From Planctomycetota bacterium (GTDB lineage: Bacteria > Planctomycetota > Planctomycetia > Planctomycetales > Planctomycetaceae): DNA of 48,961 bases. Positions 27,226-35,335 of the stretch are shown piece after piece (position 1 is the first letter of the stretch; the number at the start of each line of letters is the position of its first letter). A program made the position numbers and the translations under genes. The notes under the pieces were generated by a model. The model was not told the origin of the DNA. It did not search any database and saw only the letters and a program-made list of their open reading frames with translations. The DNA lies in assembly GCA_003671275.1 (NCBI GenBank), contig QWPB01000045.1:1-48961 (forward strand). Direction: 5' to 3'.

Positions 27226-28359
27226 TCAGCCTTCGTCGTCGTCCTCATCTTCTTCATTTTCGTCGAAGATTCCCTTCTTGGCGTTCATGATCCGCATCTT
27301 CAGCTCGCCGGGATTGTTCGACCGCAGCACACAGTCTTTCTCTTCGCAGACTTCCCGCCGCCAGAGATCGAACAGTGCGTCGTCCAGCAGTTGCATGCCG
27401 TACTTCCTCCCGGTCTGGATCGAGGAGTTGATGCGGTAGGATTTGGCCTCGCGAATCAGATTCGCGATGGCGGGTGTCACGACCAGCATCTCGTAGGCGG
27501 CGACGACCCCTTTGGGTTTGCGAGGAAGCAGGGCCTGGCTCAGAACGGCAATGATCGACGTGGACAGCTGGGTCCGGATCTGTTCCTGCTGGTTGGTGGG
27601 GAACACGTCGATGATTCGGTCGACAGTACCCTGGGCACTGGAGGTGTGCAGGGTTCCGAATACCACGTGACCGGTTTCAGCGGCGGTGATCGCGGATGAG
27701 ATCGTCTCAAGGTCTCGCATTTCACCCACGAGGATCACATCCGGGTCCATCCGCAGGGCGCGTTTCAGGGCCTCGGGGAAGTTGGGCACATCGACGCCGA
27801 TTTCTCGCTGATTGATCGTGGCCTTCTTGTGCTTGTGGTAATACTCGATCGGGTCTTCAAGGGTGATGATATGGGCGTCTTCGTGGTCGTTGATGTGGTT
27901 AATCATCGACGCCAGCGAGGTCGTTTTGCCTGATCCCGTGGGACCGGTCACGAGAAACAAGCCACGAGGCCGATTAATCAGGTCGGGGATGACCGTCGGC
28001 AAGCCCAGTTGTTCGAACGTCAGAAACTCGTTTGGAATACGCCGCAGCACCAGACCGATGTGACCGCGCTGTTTGAACACAGCCACGCGAAAGCGGGCCT
28101 TGTCCCCGAAGGCGAACCCGAAGTCGGTTCCCCCCATCTCCTGAAGCTCTTGCTGGTTTCGTTCGGGAGTGATTGACTTCATCAGGGAGACGGTGTCGGC
28201 GGCCTCCAGCGATTTGGTCGCGAGGCGGACCATGTGGCCCCCCACACGGACAACGGGCGGTTGGCCCGTCGTAATGTGCAGATCGCTCACTTTGTCCCGG
28301 ACGACAGTCTCCAGGAGTTTGTCGATCTGCAAACGACGTTCTTCAACAGAATCGGCCAT
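27226..28359 (-). CDS. pilT: Pilus retraction ATPase PilT
   Basis: 377 residues, usual for PilT. The N-terminal domain has SDLHITTGQPPVVRVGG, the core GPTGSGKTTSLASMINHIN (Walker A at 139-146), the Asp box TLEDPIEYYHKHKKATINQREIG, Walker B VILVGEMRDLETI, the His box GHVVFGTLHTSSA and the PilT-specific retraction motif PAIANLIREAKSYRINSSIQTG. This last motif separates it from PilB/GspE and implies a fibre that can retract, which type II secretion systems lack. The protein ends in an acidic tail (ENEEDEDDDEG). Sits between the two PilB-like genes. Confidence 0.96.
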   Translation of the reverse strand: MADSVEERRLQIDKLLETVVRDKVSDLHITTGQPPVVRVGGHMVRLATKSLEAADTVSLMKSITPERNQQELQEMGGTDFGFAFGDKARFRVAVFKQRGHIGLVLRRIPNEFLTFEQLGLPTVIPDLINRPRGLFLVTGPTGSGKTTSLASMINHINDHEDAHIITLEDPIEYYHKHKKATINQREIGVDVPNFPEALKRALRMDPDVILVGEMRDLETISSAITAAETGHVVFGTLHTSSAQGTVDRIIDVFPTNQQEQIRTQLSTSIIAVLSQALLPRKPKGVVAAYEMLVVTPAIANLIREAKSYRINSSIQTGRKYGMQLLDDALFDLWRREVCEEKDCVLRSNNPGELKMRIMNAKKGIFDENEEDEDDDEG

Positions 28360-28547
28360 GCACGCCTCGGACTGCGAAGGGACGAACGGGATGGAGGGAA
28401 GTGAGCTTGAGAAGGGGCGAGGGCCCCTGGAAACCGATCCACGGACGGGATCGGTGAACCATTATTCGGCGATGCCCGCAAACCGCCAAGCGGATTGCAG
28501 TTCCGTCGAATCCGCGGTGTCAAATGGTCGGTGGCGCTGCGAGGGGA

Positions 28548-30245
28548 TCAATGGCCGCCCCCCTGAAGCTTGTGGGCTTCAGCGAGTGTCGTGATCCCCA
28601 TCAGGGCCTTGTCGACCGCGTCTTCCACCAGAGTCTTCATGCCAAACAGGCGAGCCTGTCGGCGGATGTTCTGTGTCGGTTCGCTGCGGAAAGCCATCTC
28701 GCGCAGCGTTCCGTTCATCATCATCAATTCGAACACAGCTTTCCGTCCGCGATAGCCAGACTGCTGGCAGTTCGAACATCCTTTGCCTTTGCGGAACTTG
28801 GCTGTCTGAATCTGATCGTCAGTCAGTTCGAACAGTCCCAGCTCGTCCGGGTTCGGCTTGTAGGACTCACCACATTTGGGGCAGATGCTGCGGGCGAGAC
28901 GCTGGGCCATCACGGCCATGACCGACGAGGCGACCAGGAATGGCTGGACTCCCATATCGATCAGGCGTGTAATAGAACCGGGCGCATCGTTCGTGTGCAG
29001 CGTACTGAATACCAAGTGTCCAGTCAAAGAGGCCTGAATTGCCATCTCGGCGGTCTCGGTGTCACGAATTTCCCCCACCAGAATCACGTTCGGGGCTTGC
29101 CGCAGCATGGCCCGGATGATGCGGCTGAAGTTCAGGCCGATTGCGTGCCGCACTTCGCACTGATTGATTCCCGGAAGATAATATTCGACGGGGTCTTCTG
29201 CCGTGATGATTTTGCGGTCTGGACGGTTCAGTTCACCTAATGCACTGTACAGCGTGGTGGTCTTGCCCGATCCGGTCGGCCCTGTCACCAGAAAGATTCC
29301 GTTCGGGCGGCGAATGATGTTCTGGAACTTGCGGTAGTTCTCTTCGCTGAACCCAAGGTTGCGGATACCGACCTTGATGTTGTCGCGGTCCAGAATACGC
29401 ATGACGATCGCTTGCCCGTGGTTGGTGGGCAGTACGCTGACACGCAGGTCGAAATCCTTACCATTCACGCGGGTCTTGATTCGACCGTCCTGCGGGCGGC
29501 GTTTCTCCGATATATCGATCCGTCCCATGACCTTCAGGCGACTGGTCAGTGGGGCCAACAGCCGCCGGGGGGGCGAATCCCGCTCGACCAGCACGCCGTC
29601 GATCCGATACCGGATGCGGACACGGTCTTCAAACGGCTCGACATGGATGTCGCTAGCCCGCATATTCACCGCTTCGGTGATGATCAGGTTCACCAGCCGC
29701 ACAATCGGCGAGCTTTCGGAGTCGTCGGCCTGGGCCTTGGCCTCCTGAAGCTCTGTCTCGGTGAAGTCGATCGCCGTTTCTGTAAACTCTTGCAGCATCG
29801 AGTCTACCGACTCAGTTTCGCTCTGTCCGTAGTACCGGTTGATAGCGGCGTTGATCGCCTCTTTCTGGCCCATCACCATGTCGACTTCGCGCGCCAGGAT
29901 GAACCGCAGCTTCTCCACCAGTTCGAAGTTCATCGGGTCGACGACGGCCACCTTGAGCTTTTCGTCGTCCACATCGACCGCGATGCACGTATTTTCACGG
30001 GCCACGGACTCCGGAATCAGTTCAACGATTGAATGTTGCAGCTCGATTGTTCCAAGATCGATGAACTGAAAGCCGAACGCCTTGGCTTTGGCCTGACCCA
30101 GGCGGCCTTCGTCCACATATTCCAGTTTGACCAGCGCCTCTTCCGGGGTGATCCCCAGGCTGCCAGCCATATCTTCCGCTTCGTTCAGCTGATCACGGCT
30201 GACGGTTCCGTCTTTGACGAACTGATCCAACCAGTTGCGGGCCAT
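28548..30245 (-). CDS. Second PilB/GspE-type assembly ATPase with divergent N-terminal domain
   Basis: 565 residues from the ATG at 30245 (AAAGG SD 5 bases upstream); the longer frame from 30317 is not used. The N-terminal region (about 1-90) resembles a T2SSE_N/MshEN fold but lacks the paired RxGxxL...GxIxxxxL motifs of the other copy. The ATPase core is intact: GPTGSGKTTTLYSALGEL (Walker A about 322), TAEDPVEYYLPGINQ, VILVGEIRDTETAEMAIQ and TGHLVFSTLHTNDA. The zinc site is SICPKC and GCSNC. First gene of the locus on the minus strand, so probably nearest the main promoter. Two assembly ATPases suggest two modes of assembly or a mixed hexamer. Confidence 0.93.
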   Translation of the reverse strand: MARNWLDQFVKDGTVSRDQLNEAEDMAGSLGITPEEALVKLEYVDEGRLGQAKAKAFGFQFIDLGTIELQHSIVELIPESVARENTCIAVDVDDEKLKVAVVDPMNFELVEKLRFILAREVDMVMGQKEAINAAINRYYGQSETESVDSMLQEFTETAIDFTETELQEAKAQADDSESSPIVRLVNLIITEAVNMRASDIHVEPFEDRVRIRYRIDGVLVERDSPPRRLLAPLTSRLKVMGRIDISEKRRPQDGRIKTRVNGKDFDLRVSVLPTNHGQAIVMRILDRDNIKVGIRNLGFSEENYRKFQNIIRRPNGIFLVTGPTGSGKTTTLYSALGELNRPDRKIITAEDPVEYYLPGINQCEVRHAIGLNFSRIIRAMLRQAPNVILVGEIRDTETAEMAIQASLTGHLVFSTLHTNDAPGSITRLIDMGVQPFLVASSVMAVMAQRLARSICPKCGESYKPNPDELGLFELTDDQIQTAKFRKGKGCSNCQQSGYRGRKAVFELMMMNGTLREMAFRSEPTQNIRRQARLFGMKTLVEDAVDKALMGITTLAEAHKLQGGGH

Positions 30246-30632
30246 GGTGACCTTTCGAGGATCGATATGGCGAATGCGTGAACTCTCCGAATGGAGAGAT
30301 GTCGACGAGTGAGTCACCGTGACTGATACCTATGCTCGCCAATTGCGAACTCTCAGTGTGGGGAAACCGCGGGTGATGCGGCAACCCCTTCATCCGGTCA
30401 CGGAATCTATTCCCAGTCTACGGTCCGCAACGGTGAGGAGCAACCGGCGGATTTGAGCGGTCGAATCGAATGGCGGAACCTGGCATGCCTGATCGGGTCA
30501 TCCCGCACAGAGGGCGCATGACGACCGGGAGAAAACCGGTCTTGTCGCTGCCACAGACTGTCGGGTATATCGGGGGCGGGGGGGCTCGTTCGTATTCGGT
30601 CCCGTCCCGTGAATTCAGCGAGAACCCGTACG
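30246..30632. other. 387-base divergent intergenic region with dyads
   Basis: Lies between the start of the pilus locus (minus) and the DUF1573 gene (plus). Visible structures are a 6-bp hairpin at 30283-30298 (CTCTCC-GAAT-GGAGAG), an exact 13-bp dyad at 30312-30324 (AGTCAC-C-GTGACT) and a 6-bp inverted repeat at 30523-30541 (GACCGG...CCGGTC). The first two are upstream of the ATPase start and could be operator or leader elements. No convincing -35/-10 or -24/-12 promoter was found on either strand. Confidence 0.5.
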
Positions 30633-31493
30633 ATGTCGTCCCTGAAAACCGTGGCCCCCGCCTCATCCGCACAGTCTCATGGGCTGTACTGGGGGGCCCT
30701 GCTGATGCCCGCGGTTCTGTCGTTGCTGACCTCGATCAGCACAGCCCGGGTTCTGCCGGGGGTTCCCGGGCCGGTGCGTCCGGCACTGGTCTTTGACCGT
30801 TACCACGTCAATCTCGGGGAGGTTGAATCCCGACCGCTGCACGAAGTCCATTTTATCTTCGAAAACCATAGCTCTCGCCCTGTCAAAATCACGGATCTGA
30901 AGCCCAGTTGTGGTTGCCTGACCCCGAAGGTCGTGACGTTGAATGGCCAGGGGGCCTATGTCGAATGCCGGGAGTTTGCACCGGGACAGGTAGGCGTACT
31001 GGCGATGGGGATTCGCCCCGCCCGAGAGTTGCCCGGACCCAAGGATTTGAACGTCATCTTGAGTTATGACGATGGCCAGCCGCGTACCGAGACGCTTGTC
31101 TTTCAACTCGTCCTGCCGCAAAAAAAGTTGACGGTGTCTCCCAATGAGCTGTATTTTTACCAGCTGTCCGGGGAGTCCGACACGCGAGTCGTGGATGTCA
31201 TGGACTACCGTGACAAGCCTGCCCGCGTGACCCATGTCACGACTTTGGCGAGTGGTCCGCAAGGCGGCCCGCTGGTGGATCTGACCGCCACGTTGGGGGA
31301 AATTCAGACAGGTCCAGACGGTGAGCCTCGCTGGCCCATCCAGGTTCACTGCAACGGTGCGGTGTCGGTGGGCCGAAAGGAAGGGTGGGTGGTGATTACT
31401 ACTGATGACCCCGATAGTCGGGAAGTCCGCTTGCCCGTGGTCATCTTCGGCCCCAAGACCGCCCCGGCGAATCCTGGTGTCCGGTCGGAGTGA
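30633..31493 (+). CDS. Exported DUF1573-domain protein
   Basis: 286 residues from the ATG at 30633 (a GTG eight codons earlier and an ATG at 30705 are alternatives; no strong SD separates them). A hydrophobic stretch (about residues 18-40, WGALLMPAVLSLLTSISTA) is the probable signal sequence or anchor. The DUF1573 signature is clear: LGEVESRPLHEVHFIFENHSS...ITDLKPSCGCLTP, with the conserved SCGC pair. This domain is an Ig/MSP-like beta-sandwich frequent in Bacteroidetes and Planctomycetes; its function is unknown. Transcribed away from the pilus locus and followed after about 134 bases by the SDR-QueD-QueC set. Confidence 0.87.
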   Translation: MSSLKTVAPASSAQSHGLYWGALLMPAVLSLLTSISTARVLPGVPGPVRPALVFDRYHVNLGEVESRPLHEVHFIFENHSSRPVKITDLKPSCGCLTPKVVTLNGQGAYVECREFAPGQVGVLAMGIRPARELPGPKDLNVILSYDDGQPRTETLVFQLVLPQKKLTVSPNELYFYQLSGESDTRVVDVMDYRDKPARVTHVTTLASGPQGGPLVDLTATLGEIQTGPDGEPRWPIQVHCNGAVSVGRKEGWVVITTDDPDSREVRLPVVIFGPKTAPANPGVRSE

Positions 31494-31627
31494 GTCAGTT
31501 TTCGTGGGGAGCGGGACTGCTGATTTGGTAATTCCGGAGGAGAGGGCCTGTTTTCTTGAGTCGTGGCCATCGTCCTGATGCTCGCGTGGGCTACGATGTC
31601 TCAGCCGCCCTCCTGGAGTGTTACTTG

Positions 31628-32386
31628 ATGTCCGCGCTGGCCCCGATTGCTGTTCTGGTTGGAACCCGCCGAATCGGTCGCGAGATCGCCCTGCAGCTGG
31701 CTCGCTCGGGCGTTGGAGTCGGGGTGATCTACCGGGCATCGGGGGCTGAGGCTGCGGACCTTGTCACAACGGTACAAACGCTCGGTGTTCCGGCAGTGGC
31801 GGTCCAGTCGACGCTCGACAGTGACGTAGCGGTCGAGAGAGCCTTTCAAGGGATTGAAGACACCATCGGGCCCATGGGATCGCTGGTGAACCTCGCTGCC
31901 GATTATGAACGTACCCCGTGGGCCACGCTGGATGCCGCAGCCTGGGACCGGGGGATGGTGGCTGCCCGCACCTGCTACCTGCTGGCGCTGCATGCGGCCC
32001 GGCGCATGGCCCGTAATTCCGGCCCCACGCGAGGGCGGATCGTGTTGTTTGGCGACTGGGCCTCAGGCGAGACACCGTATCGTGACTACCTGCCGTACCT
32101 GACCGGGAAGGCAGCAGTTCATTTTCTGACTCGCGGGTTGGCTGTGGAACTGGCTCGGGAGGGGATCTTGGTGAATGCCATTGCACCCGGTCCCACCGTG
32201 CGGCCTCCCGATATTCCGGAAGATGTCTGGAACGAGACGGTTGTCGCGCGGACCCCGCTGCGTCGACAATCCTCCATCAATGACATCGTTGAACTGACGA
32301 TGGCCTTGCTGCAAAGCGAAACGATCACGGGAGAAGTGATCCGCGTTGACAGCGGGAGGCATCTGGCACCGAGTGGATTGGACTGA
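31628..32386 (+). CDS. Pteridine-reductase-like SDR oxidoreductase
   Basis: 252 residues from the ATG at 31628 with TGGAG about 10 bases upstream. The nucleotide site is GTRRIGREIALQLARSG, where the Arg residues after G suggest NADPH preference as in PTR1/FolM-type enzymes. NLAAD replaces NNAG. The catalytic segment is GDWASGETPYRDYLPYLTGK, with Tyr/Lys of YxxxK and an Asp about 14 residues before the Tyr, resembling the Asp-Tyr-Lys arrangement of pteridine reductase. NAIAPGP follows. It lies 7 bases before queD, so a pterin or deazapurine substrate is plausible (inference). An ordinary carbonyl-reducing SDR cannot be excluded. Confidence 0.8.
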   Translation: MSALAPIAVLVGTRRIGREIALQLARSGVGVGVIYRASGAEAADLVTTVQTLGVPAVAVQSTLDSDVAVERAFQGIEDTIGPMGSLVNLAADYERTPWATLDAAAWDRGMVAARTCYLLALHAARRMARNSGPTRGRIVLFGDWASGETPYRDYLPYLTGKAAVHFLTRGLAVELAREGILVNAIAPGPTVRPPDIPEDVWNETVVARTPLRRQSSINDIVELTMALLQSETITGEVIRVDSGRHLAPSGLD

Positions 32387-32393
32387 ACGGCTC

Positions 32394-32804
32394 ATGGGCG
32401 CTTTGCACAAGATCACCAAACTGATCGACTTCTGTTACGGACACCGTCTGATGAACTACGACGGAAAATGCCGGTATCTGCACGGACACAATGGCCGGAT
32501 TGAAGTCGATCTGGAAGCCCGGTCGCTCGACCGGCTGGGGATGGTGCTCGATTTTGGGGTGGTGAAGGATGTGGTGCGGAACTGGGTGGACGACAATCTC
32601 GATCACCGCATGCTGCTCTGCAAGGATGACCATTTTGTCCCGTTGCTGCAGGCTCAGGGAGAACCCCTGTTCCTGCTGGATGAAAACCCAACCGCTGAGA
32701 ACATTGCGAAGCTGATCTTTCAGCAAGCCAGTCATGCCGGGCTGCCCGTGACGGAGATTCGTCTCTGGGAGACTCCCAGCAGCTATGCGGCATACCACGA
32801 ATAA
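32394..32804 (+). CDS. queD: 6-carboxy-5,6,7,8-tetrahydropterin synthase family protein (QueD/PTPS)
   Basis: 136 residues from the ATG at 32394. Zinc ligands H17 (CYGHRL), H30 and H32 (YLHGHNG) are in place, with the catalytic Cys26 of GKCRYLHGH, His71 of LDHRM and the pterin-anchoring Glu126 of WETPSSYAAY. Retained Cys fits QueD or 6-pyruvoyl-tetrahydropterin synthase rather than the folate-type PTPS-III. With the adjacent queC gene, the likely reaction is 7,8-dihydroneopterin triphosphate to 6-carboxytetrahydropterin in preQ0/queuosine synthesis. queE and queF are not in the window. Confidence 0.88.
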   Translation: MGALHKITKLIDFCYGHRLMNYDGKCRYLHGHNGRIEVDLEARSLDRLGMVLDFGVVKDVVRNWVDDNLDHRMLLCKDDHFVPLLQAQGEPLFLLDENPTAENIAKLIFQQASHAGLPVTEIRLWETPSSYAAYHE

Positions 32805-32822
32805 ATCCTACTGAGAGTCGAC

Positions 32823-33482
32823 ATGCAGCGGATCGCCGTACTGGCCAGTGGGGGGCTTGACAGCAGTGTTCTGCTGGTGGAACTCGCGCGGGAAGCGGTG
32901 GTCTTCCCAGTGCATGTGGCAATGGGAATGATCTGGGAGGCGGAGGAACTGACGGCCCTGCGACGGTTCATTGCCAGGGTCGGGAATCCGAACATTCAGC
33001 CGGTGACCGAACTAGCATTGCCCATTGGCCCGGTCTATGGGACCCATTGGAGCCTCTCCGGAAGGGGCGTGCCCTCGCTGGGTACCCCCGACGAGGATGT
33101 CTACCTTCCCGGTCGGAATCTGCTGCTATTAGGACTGGCCGGCGTGTGGGGCAGCTTGCAGGGCGTTTCGGCGGTGGCCATTGGATCGCTCGCATGCAAT
33201 CCGTTCCCTGATGGCAGCACGGAGTTTTTTGCGAGCTATGCCCAGGTGATGTCCCAGGGACTGGCTCACCCCTTGCAGGTCCTGGCCCCTTATCGCGGTG
33301 TCGACAAGCACCGACTGATCCAGCGATTTCATGATCTGCCGCTGGAACTGACTCTGACCTGCATGCAACCGGTCGCGGGAGTTCACTGTGGACGCTGCAG
33401 CAAGTGCGGCGAACGTCACCAGGCTTTTGTGGATGCCGGGGTCGTGGACCGGACGGCGTACACCCATCCACTGAAATCGTGA
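32823..33482 (+). CDS. queC: 7-cyano-7-deazaguanine (preQ0) synthase QueC
   Basis: 219 residues, usual size. The PP-loop ATP site is SGGLDSS (residues 9-15). The four zinc cysteines C180, C189, C192 and C195 (C-x8-C-x2-C-x2-C in HCGRCSKCGER) have the canonical QueC spacing. The enzyme converts 7-carboxy-7-deazaguanine to preQ0 with ATP and ammonia. A GAGAG SD precedes the ATG, 18 bases after queD. The N-terminal third is somewhat divergent (YGTHWSLSGRGVPSLGTPDEDVYLPGRN, with the conserved VYLPGRN). Ends 12 bases from the convergent lipoprotein gene. Confidence 0.9.
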   Translation: MQRIAVLASGGLDSSVLLVELAREAVVFPVHVAMGMIWEAEELTALRRFIARVGNPNIQPVTELALPIGPVYGTHWSLSGRGVPSLGTPDEDVYLPGRNLLLLGLAGVWGSLQGVSAVAIGSLACNPFPDGSTEFFASYAQVMSQGLAHPLQVLAPYRGVDKHRLIQRFHDLPLELTLTCMQPVAGVHCGRCSKCGERHQAFVDAGVVDRTAYTHPLKS

Positions 33483-33494
33483 CCGGTCCGGTAG

Positions 33495-35117
33495 CTATCG
33501 CACTCGAAAACCGACCGATTGATGAGTGGTCCGTTGCGTCAGGAAATCTTCCACTTGCAGCCGCAGTTCATATTGGCCAGGCGTCAGATTCGTCGGCAGC
33601 TCGATGCGGTAACTGCTGCAGTAGTCGGTTCGCCGAGCCCGACACAGGTCTTCCGCTTCGCCGAGATGTTCCTGGTCAAAAACCTGGGGCTCGGCGCCCA
33701 GTCTCACGATTTCGATCTGGGAGATGATTCGTGTTCGGAACAATCCCTCGGGGGTCATCTCGGATGAGAAGTTCTGGACCTCAGCATAAAGCAGCACCGG
33801 TTGTCCCGGTTCGAACTCATCGCGTTCAAAGGGCTGGTACTGGCCCCAGCCATCGATTTGTTGGCAGAACGTCAGGCCGTGCAACTGAAGTTTGGCCTGG
33901 GGCTGGAGGTGCCGAAGTGCATTCTGGAACTGTTCACTGGTCAGCGAGGCCCGCACCACCGGATCATGGGCGTTTGATTCGTCAAAATAGTTGGACATCC
34001 CCCAGAAGACCGAGGTCCAGAATTCCTGCTGCGGGGTATCTGTCGCTGTGATGGGCAGCTGGGCCTTTTCGGGCTGGGCGGCCATCAGATAAAGCATTCG
34101 CAGATAGACTTGTCGCTGAATGTGAGCTTGTTCGTCGGCGAGGGTATCGCCAGCCGTCCGGGCGACTTCGGCTTCCATGACGGAAATCAGTTTTTGCAGC
34201 TCGTCCTGCCAGTAGGCCGCCTTGGGATTGGCCCGGGGAGGCTCGATGATCCGGGCGGGGAGATCTGCGTGTGGCGGCGTTGTCTCCGTGGACTTTGCAA
34301 CCTCATGGCGTTGCCAGGGGGCCGGTAACGGGAGCTTGGTGGCCGCTAATCGTTCGGAGAATGAACGATCGCCACGGCGGCCCTGGGGCCAGATTCGCAT
34401 TCCATCGAACGCCGATTTTTCATCGGGGCTGGAGATGGTCGCCTCAGCGGTCGATGGTGTGGCAGGATTCGCCTCTGCGGGCGAAACGGTCTCGGCAGGT
34501 GTCGCGGGGTCAGACGAGGCTTCGGTTTCAGCGAGAGTTAATGAAACCGCAGGCTCGACTTTGTCGAAAACCGAGGGCGACGAGTCCCGGTCGTCCGAGG
34601 CCGTCTGGATGGCGGGAGCGGACGGTTCCGATTCATCGTTCACTGACTCGGAATCGGAGACGATACTGGCCTGCGGATCGAGCTGTGGCTGCGGGGCCAT
34701 CGGGACCGCAGGCGTCGTAAGGGCATCCCCCGGCTTAAACTCGGGGTTCTCCCGCCGTCTTTGCAGGATCTCGGGAACTCGCTGCGGCTCGATGGAGGCC
34801 AGATAGCTGCGCCACGCTCGGCGTTCTTCAAAGGGCAGGTCTTTCAGCTCCGTGTCGATCAGCATCCGCGTCGCCGGATCAGCCTCAGTCGGCGGCGAGT
34901 CGGCGGCAATGGCCGGGGGCCGGCGGGTCGGTGGTTTGTCCTCCGCAGGATCAGGGGCCGACAATTTCTGCCGGGCGGTCGGGGAAGCCTTGGGCGTGTC
35001 GGGTTCGACGATCGGTTCACGCTGTGACTTCGACAATGCCCCCGGTAAATTCGCGCACCCCTCCAGCAGGGTCATCAACCCGGCGATGGTCAACAGCAGG
35101 AGCCAGTGCCGAGGCAT
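33495..35117 (-). CDS. Probable lipoprotein of unknown function
   Basis: 540 residues beginning with a lipoprotein signal (LLLLTIAGLMTLLEGC, lipobox LEGC, lipidation at Cys about residue 21). Residues about 30-260 are a low-complexity Pro/Ala/Glu/Ser linker typical of a periplasmic spacer. The C-terminal part (about 280-540) is conserved-looking: FWTSVFWGMSNYFDE, then FCQQIDGWGQYQPFERDEFEPGQPVLLYAEVQNF and a beta-rich end (LPTNLTPGQYELRLQVEDFLTQRT), which resembles an Ig-like sandwich. I cannot name the family. It lies 218 bases downstream of lnt, the enzyme that would complete its acylation. Confidence 0.75.
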   Translation of the reverse strand: MPRHWLLLLTIAGLMTLLEGCANLPGALSKSQREPIVEPDTPKASPTARQKLSAPDPAEDKPPTRRPPAIAADSPPTEADPATRMLIDTELKDLPFEERRAWRSYLASIEPQRVPEILQRRRENPEFKPGDALTTPAVPMAPQPQLDPQASIVSDSESVNDESEPSAPAIQTASDDRDSSPSVFDKVEPAVSLTLAETEASSDPATPAETVSPAEANPATPSTAEATISSPDEKSAFDGMRIWPQGRRGDRSFSERLAATKLPLPAPWQRHEVAKSTETTPPHADLPARIIEPPRANPKAAYWQDELQKLISVMEAEVARTAGDTLADEQAHIQRQVYLRMLYLMAAQPEKAQLPITATDTPQQEFWTSVFWGMSNYFDESNAHDPVVRASLTSEQFQNALRHLQPQAKLQLHGLTFCQQIDGWGQYQPFERDEFEPGQPVLLYAEVQNFSSEMTPEGLFRTRIISQIEIVRLGAEPQVFDQEHLGEAEDLCRARRTDYCSSYRIELPTNLTPGQYELRLQVEDFLTQRTTHQSVGFRVR

Positions 35118-35335
35118 CGGCCGCTTCCTTGTTGGACGGTGTCAGTGGGGGGAGTGGTTCTGCGAAAGCAGACGGCGGGATTTCGAAGGGGGCGGCAACG
35201 TACTCGAAGAACCGCCCACGAGGCAAGAGGGACTCGTCGAACGACGCACCACTGTCTGGGCGGGATGGGATGAGGATGAGTTCGGACGCCCTGCCCGGGC
35301 ATAGGGGACCACTCCACCCGACGGCTGGTCGGCGA

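Noticed and set aside
10113-30245. A Tad/Flp pilus locus
   Set aside because: The ATPases are PilB/GspE and PilT types, the platform is a single PilC/GspF, and no TadB/TadC, RcpA or Flp pilin is present.
30542-30571. TTGTCG and TATATC with an 18-base gap as a promoter for the DUF1573 gene
   Set aside because: Only 4 of 6 matches in each hexamer; such pairs are frequent by chance.
31628-33482. A deazaguanine DNA-modification (dpd) island, suggested by queD and queC
   Set aside because: No DpdA-like transglycosylase, restriction or phage genes are nearby; ordinary queuosine/pterin metabolism is simpler.
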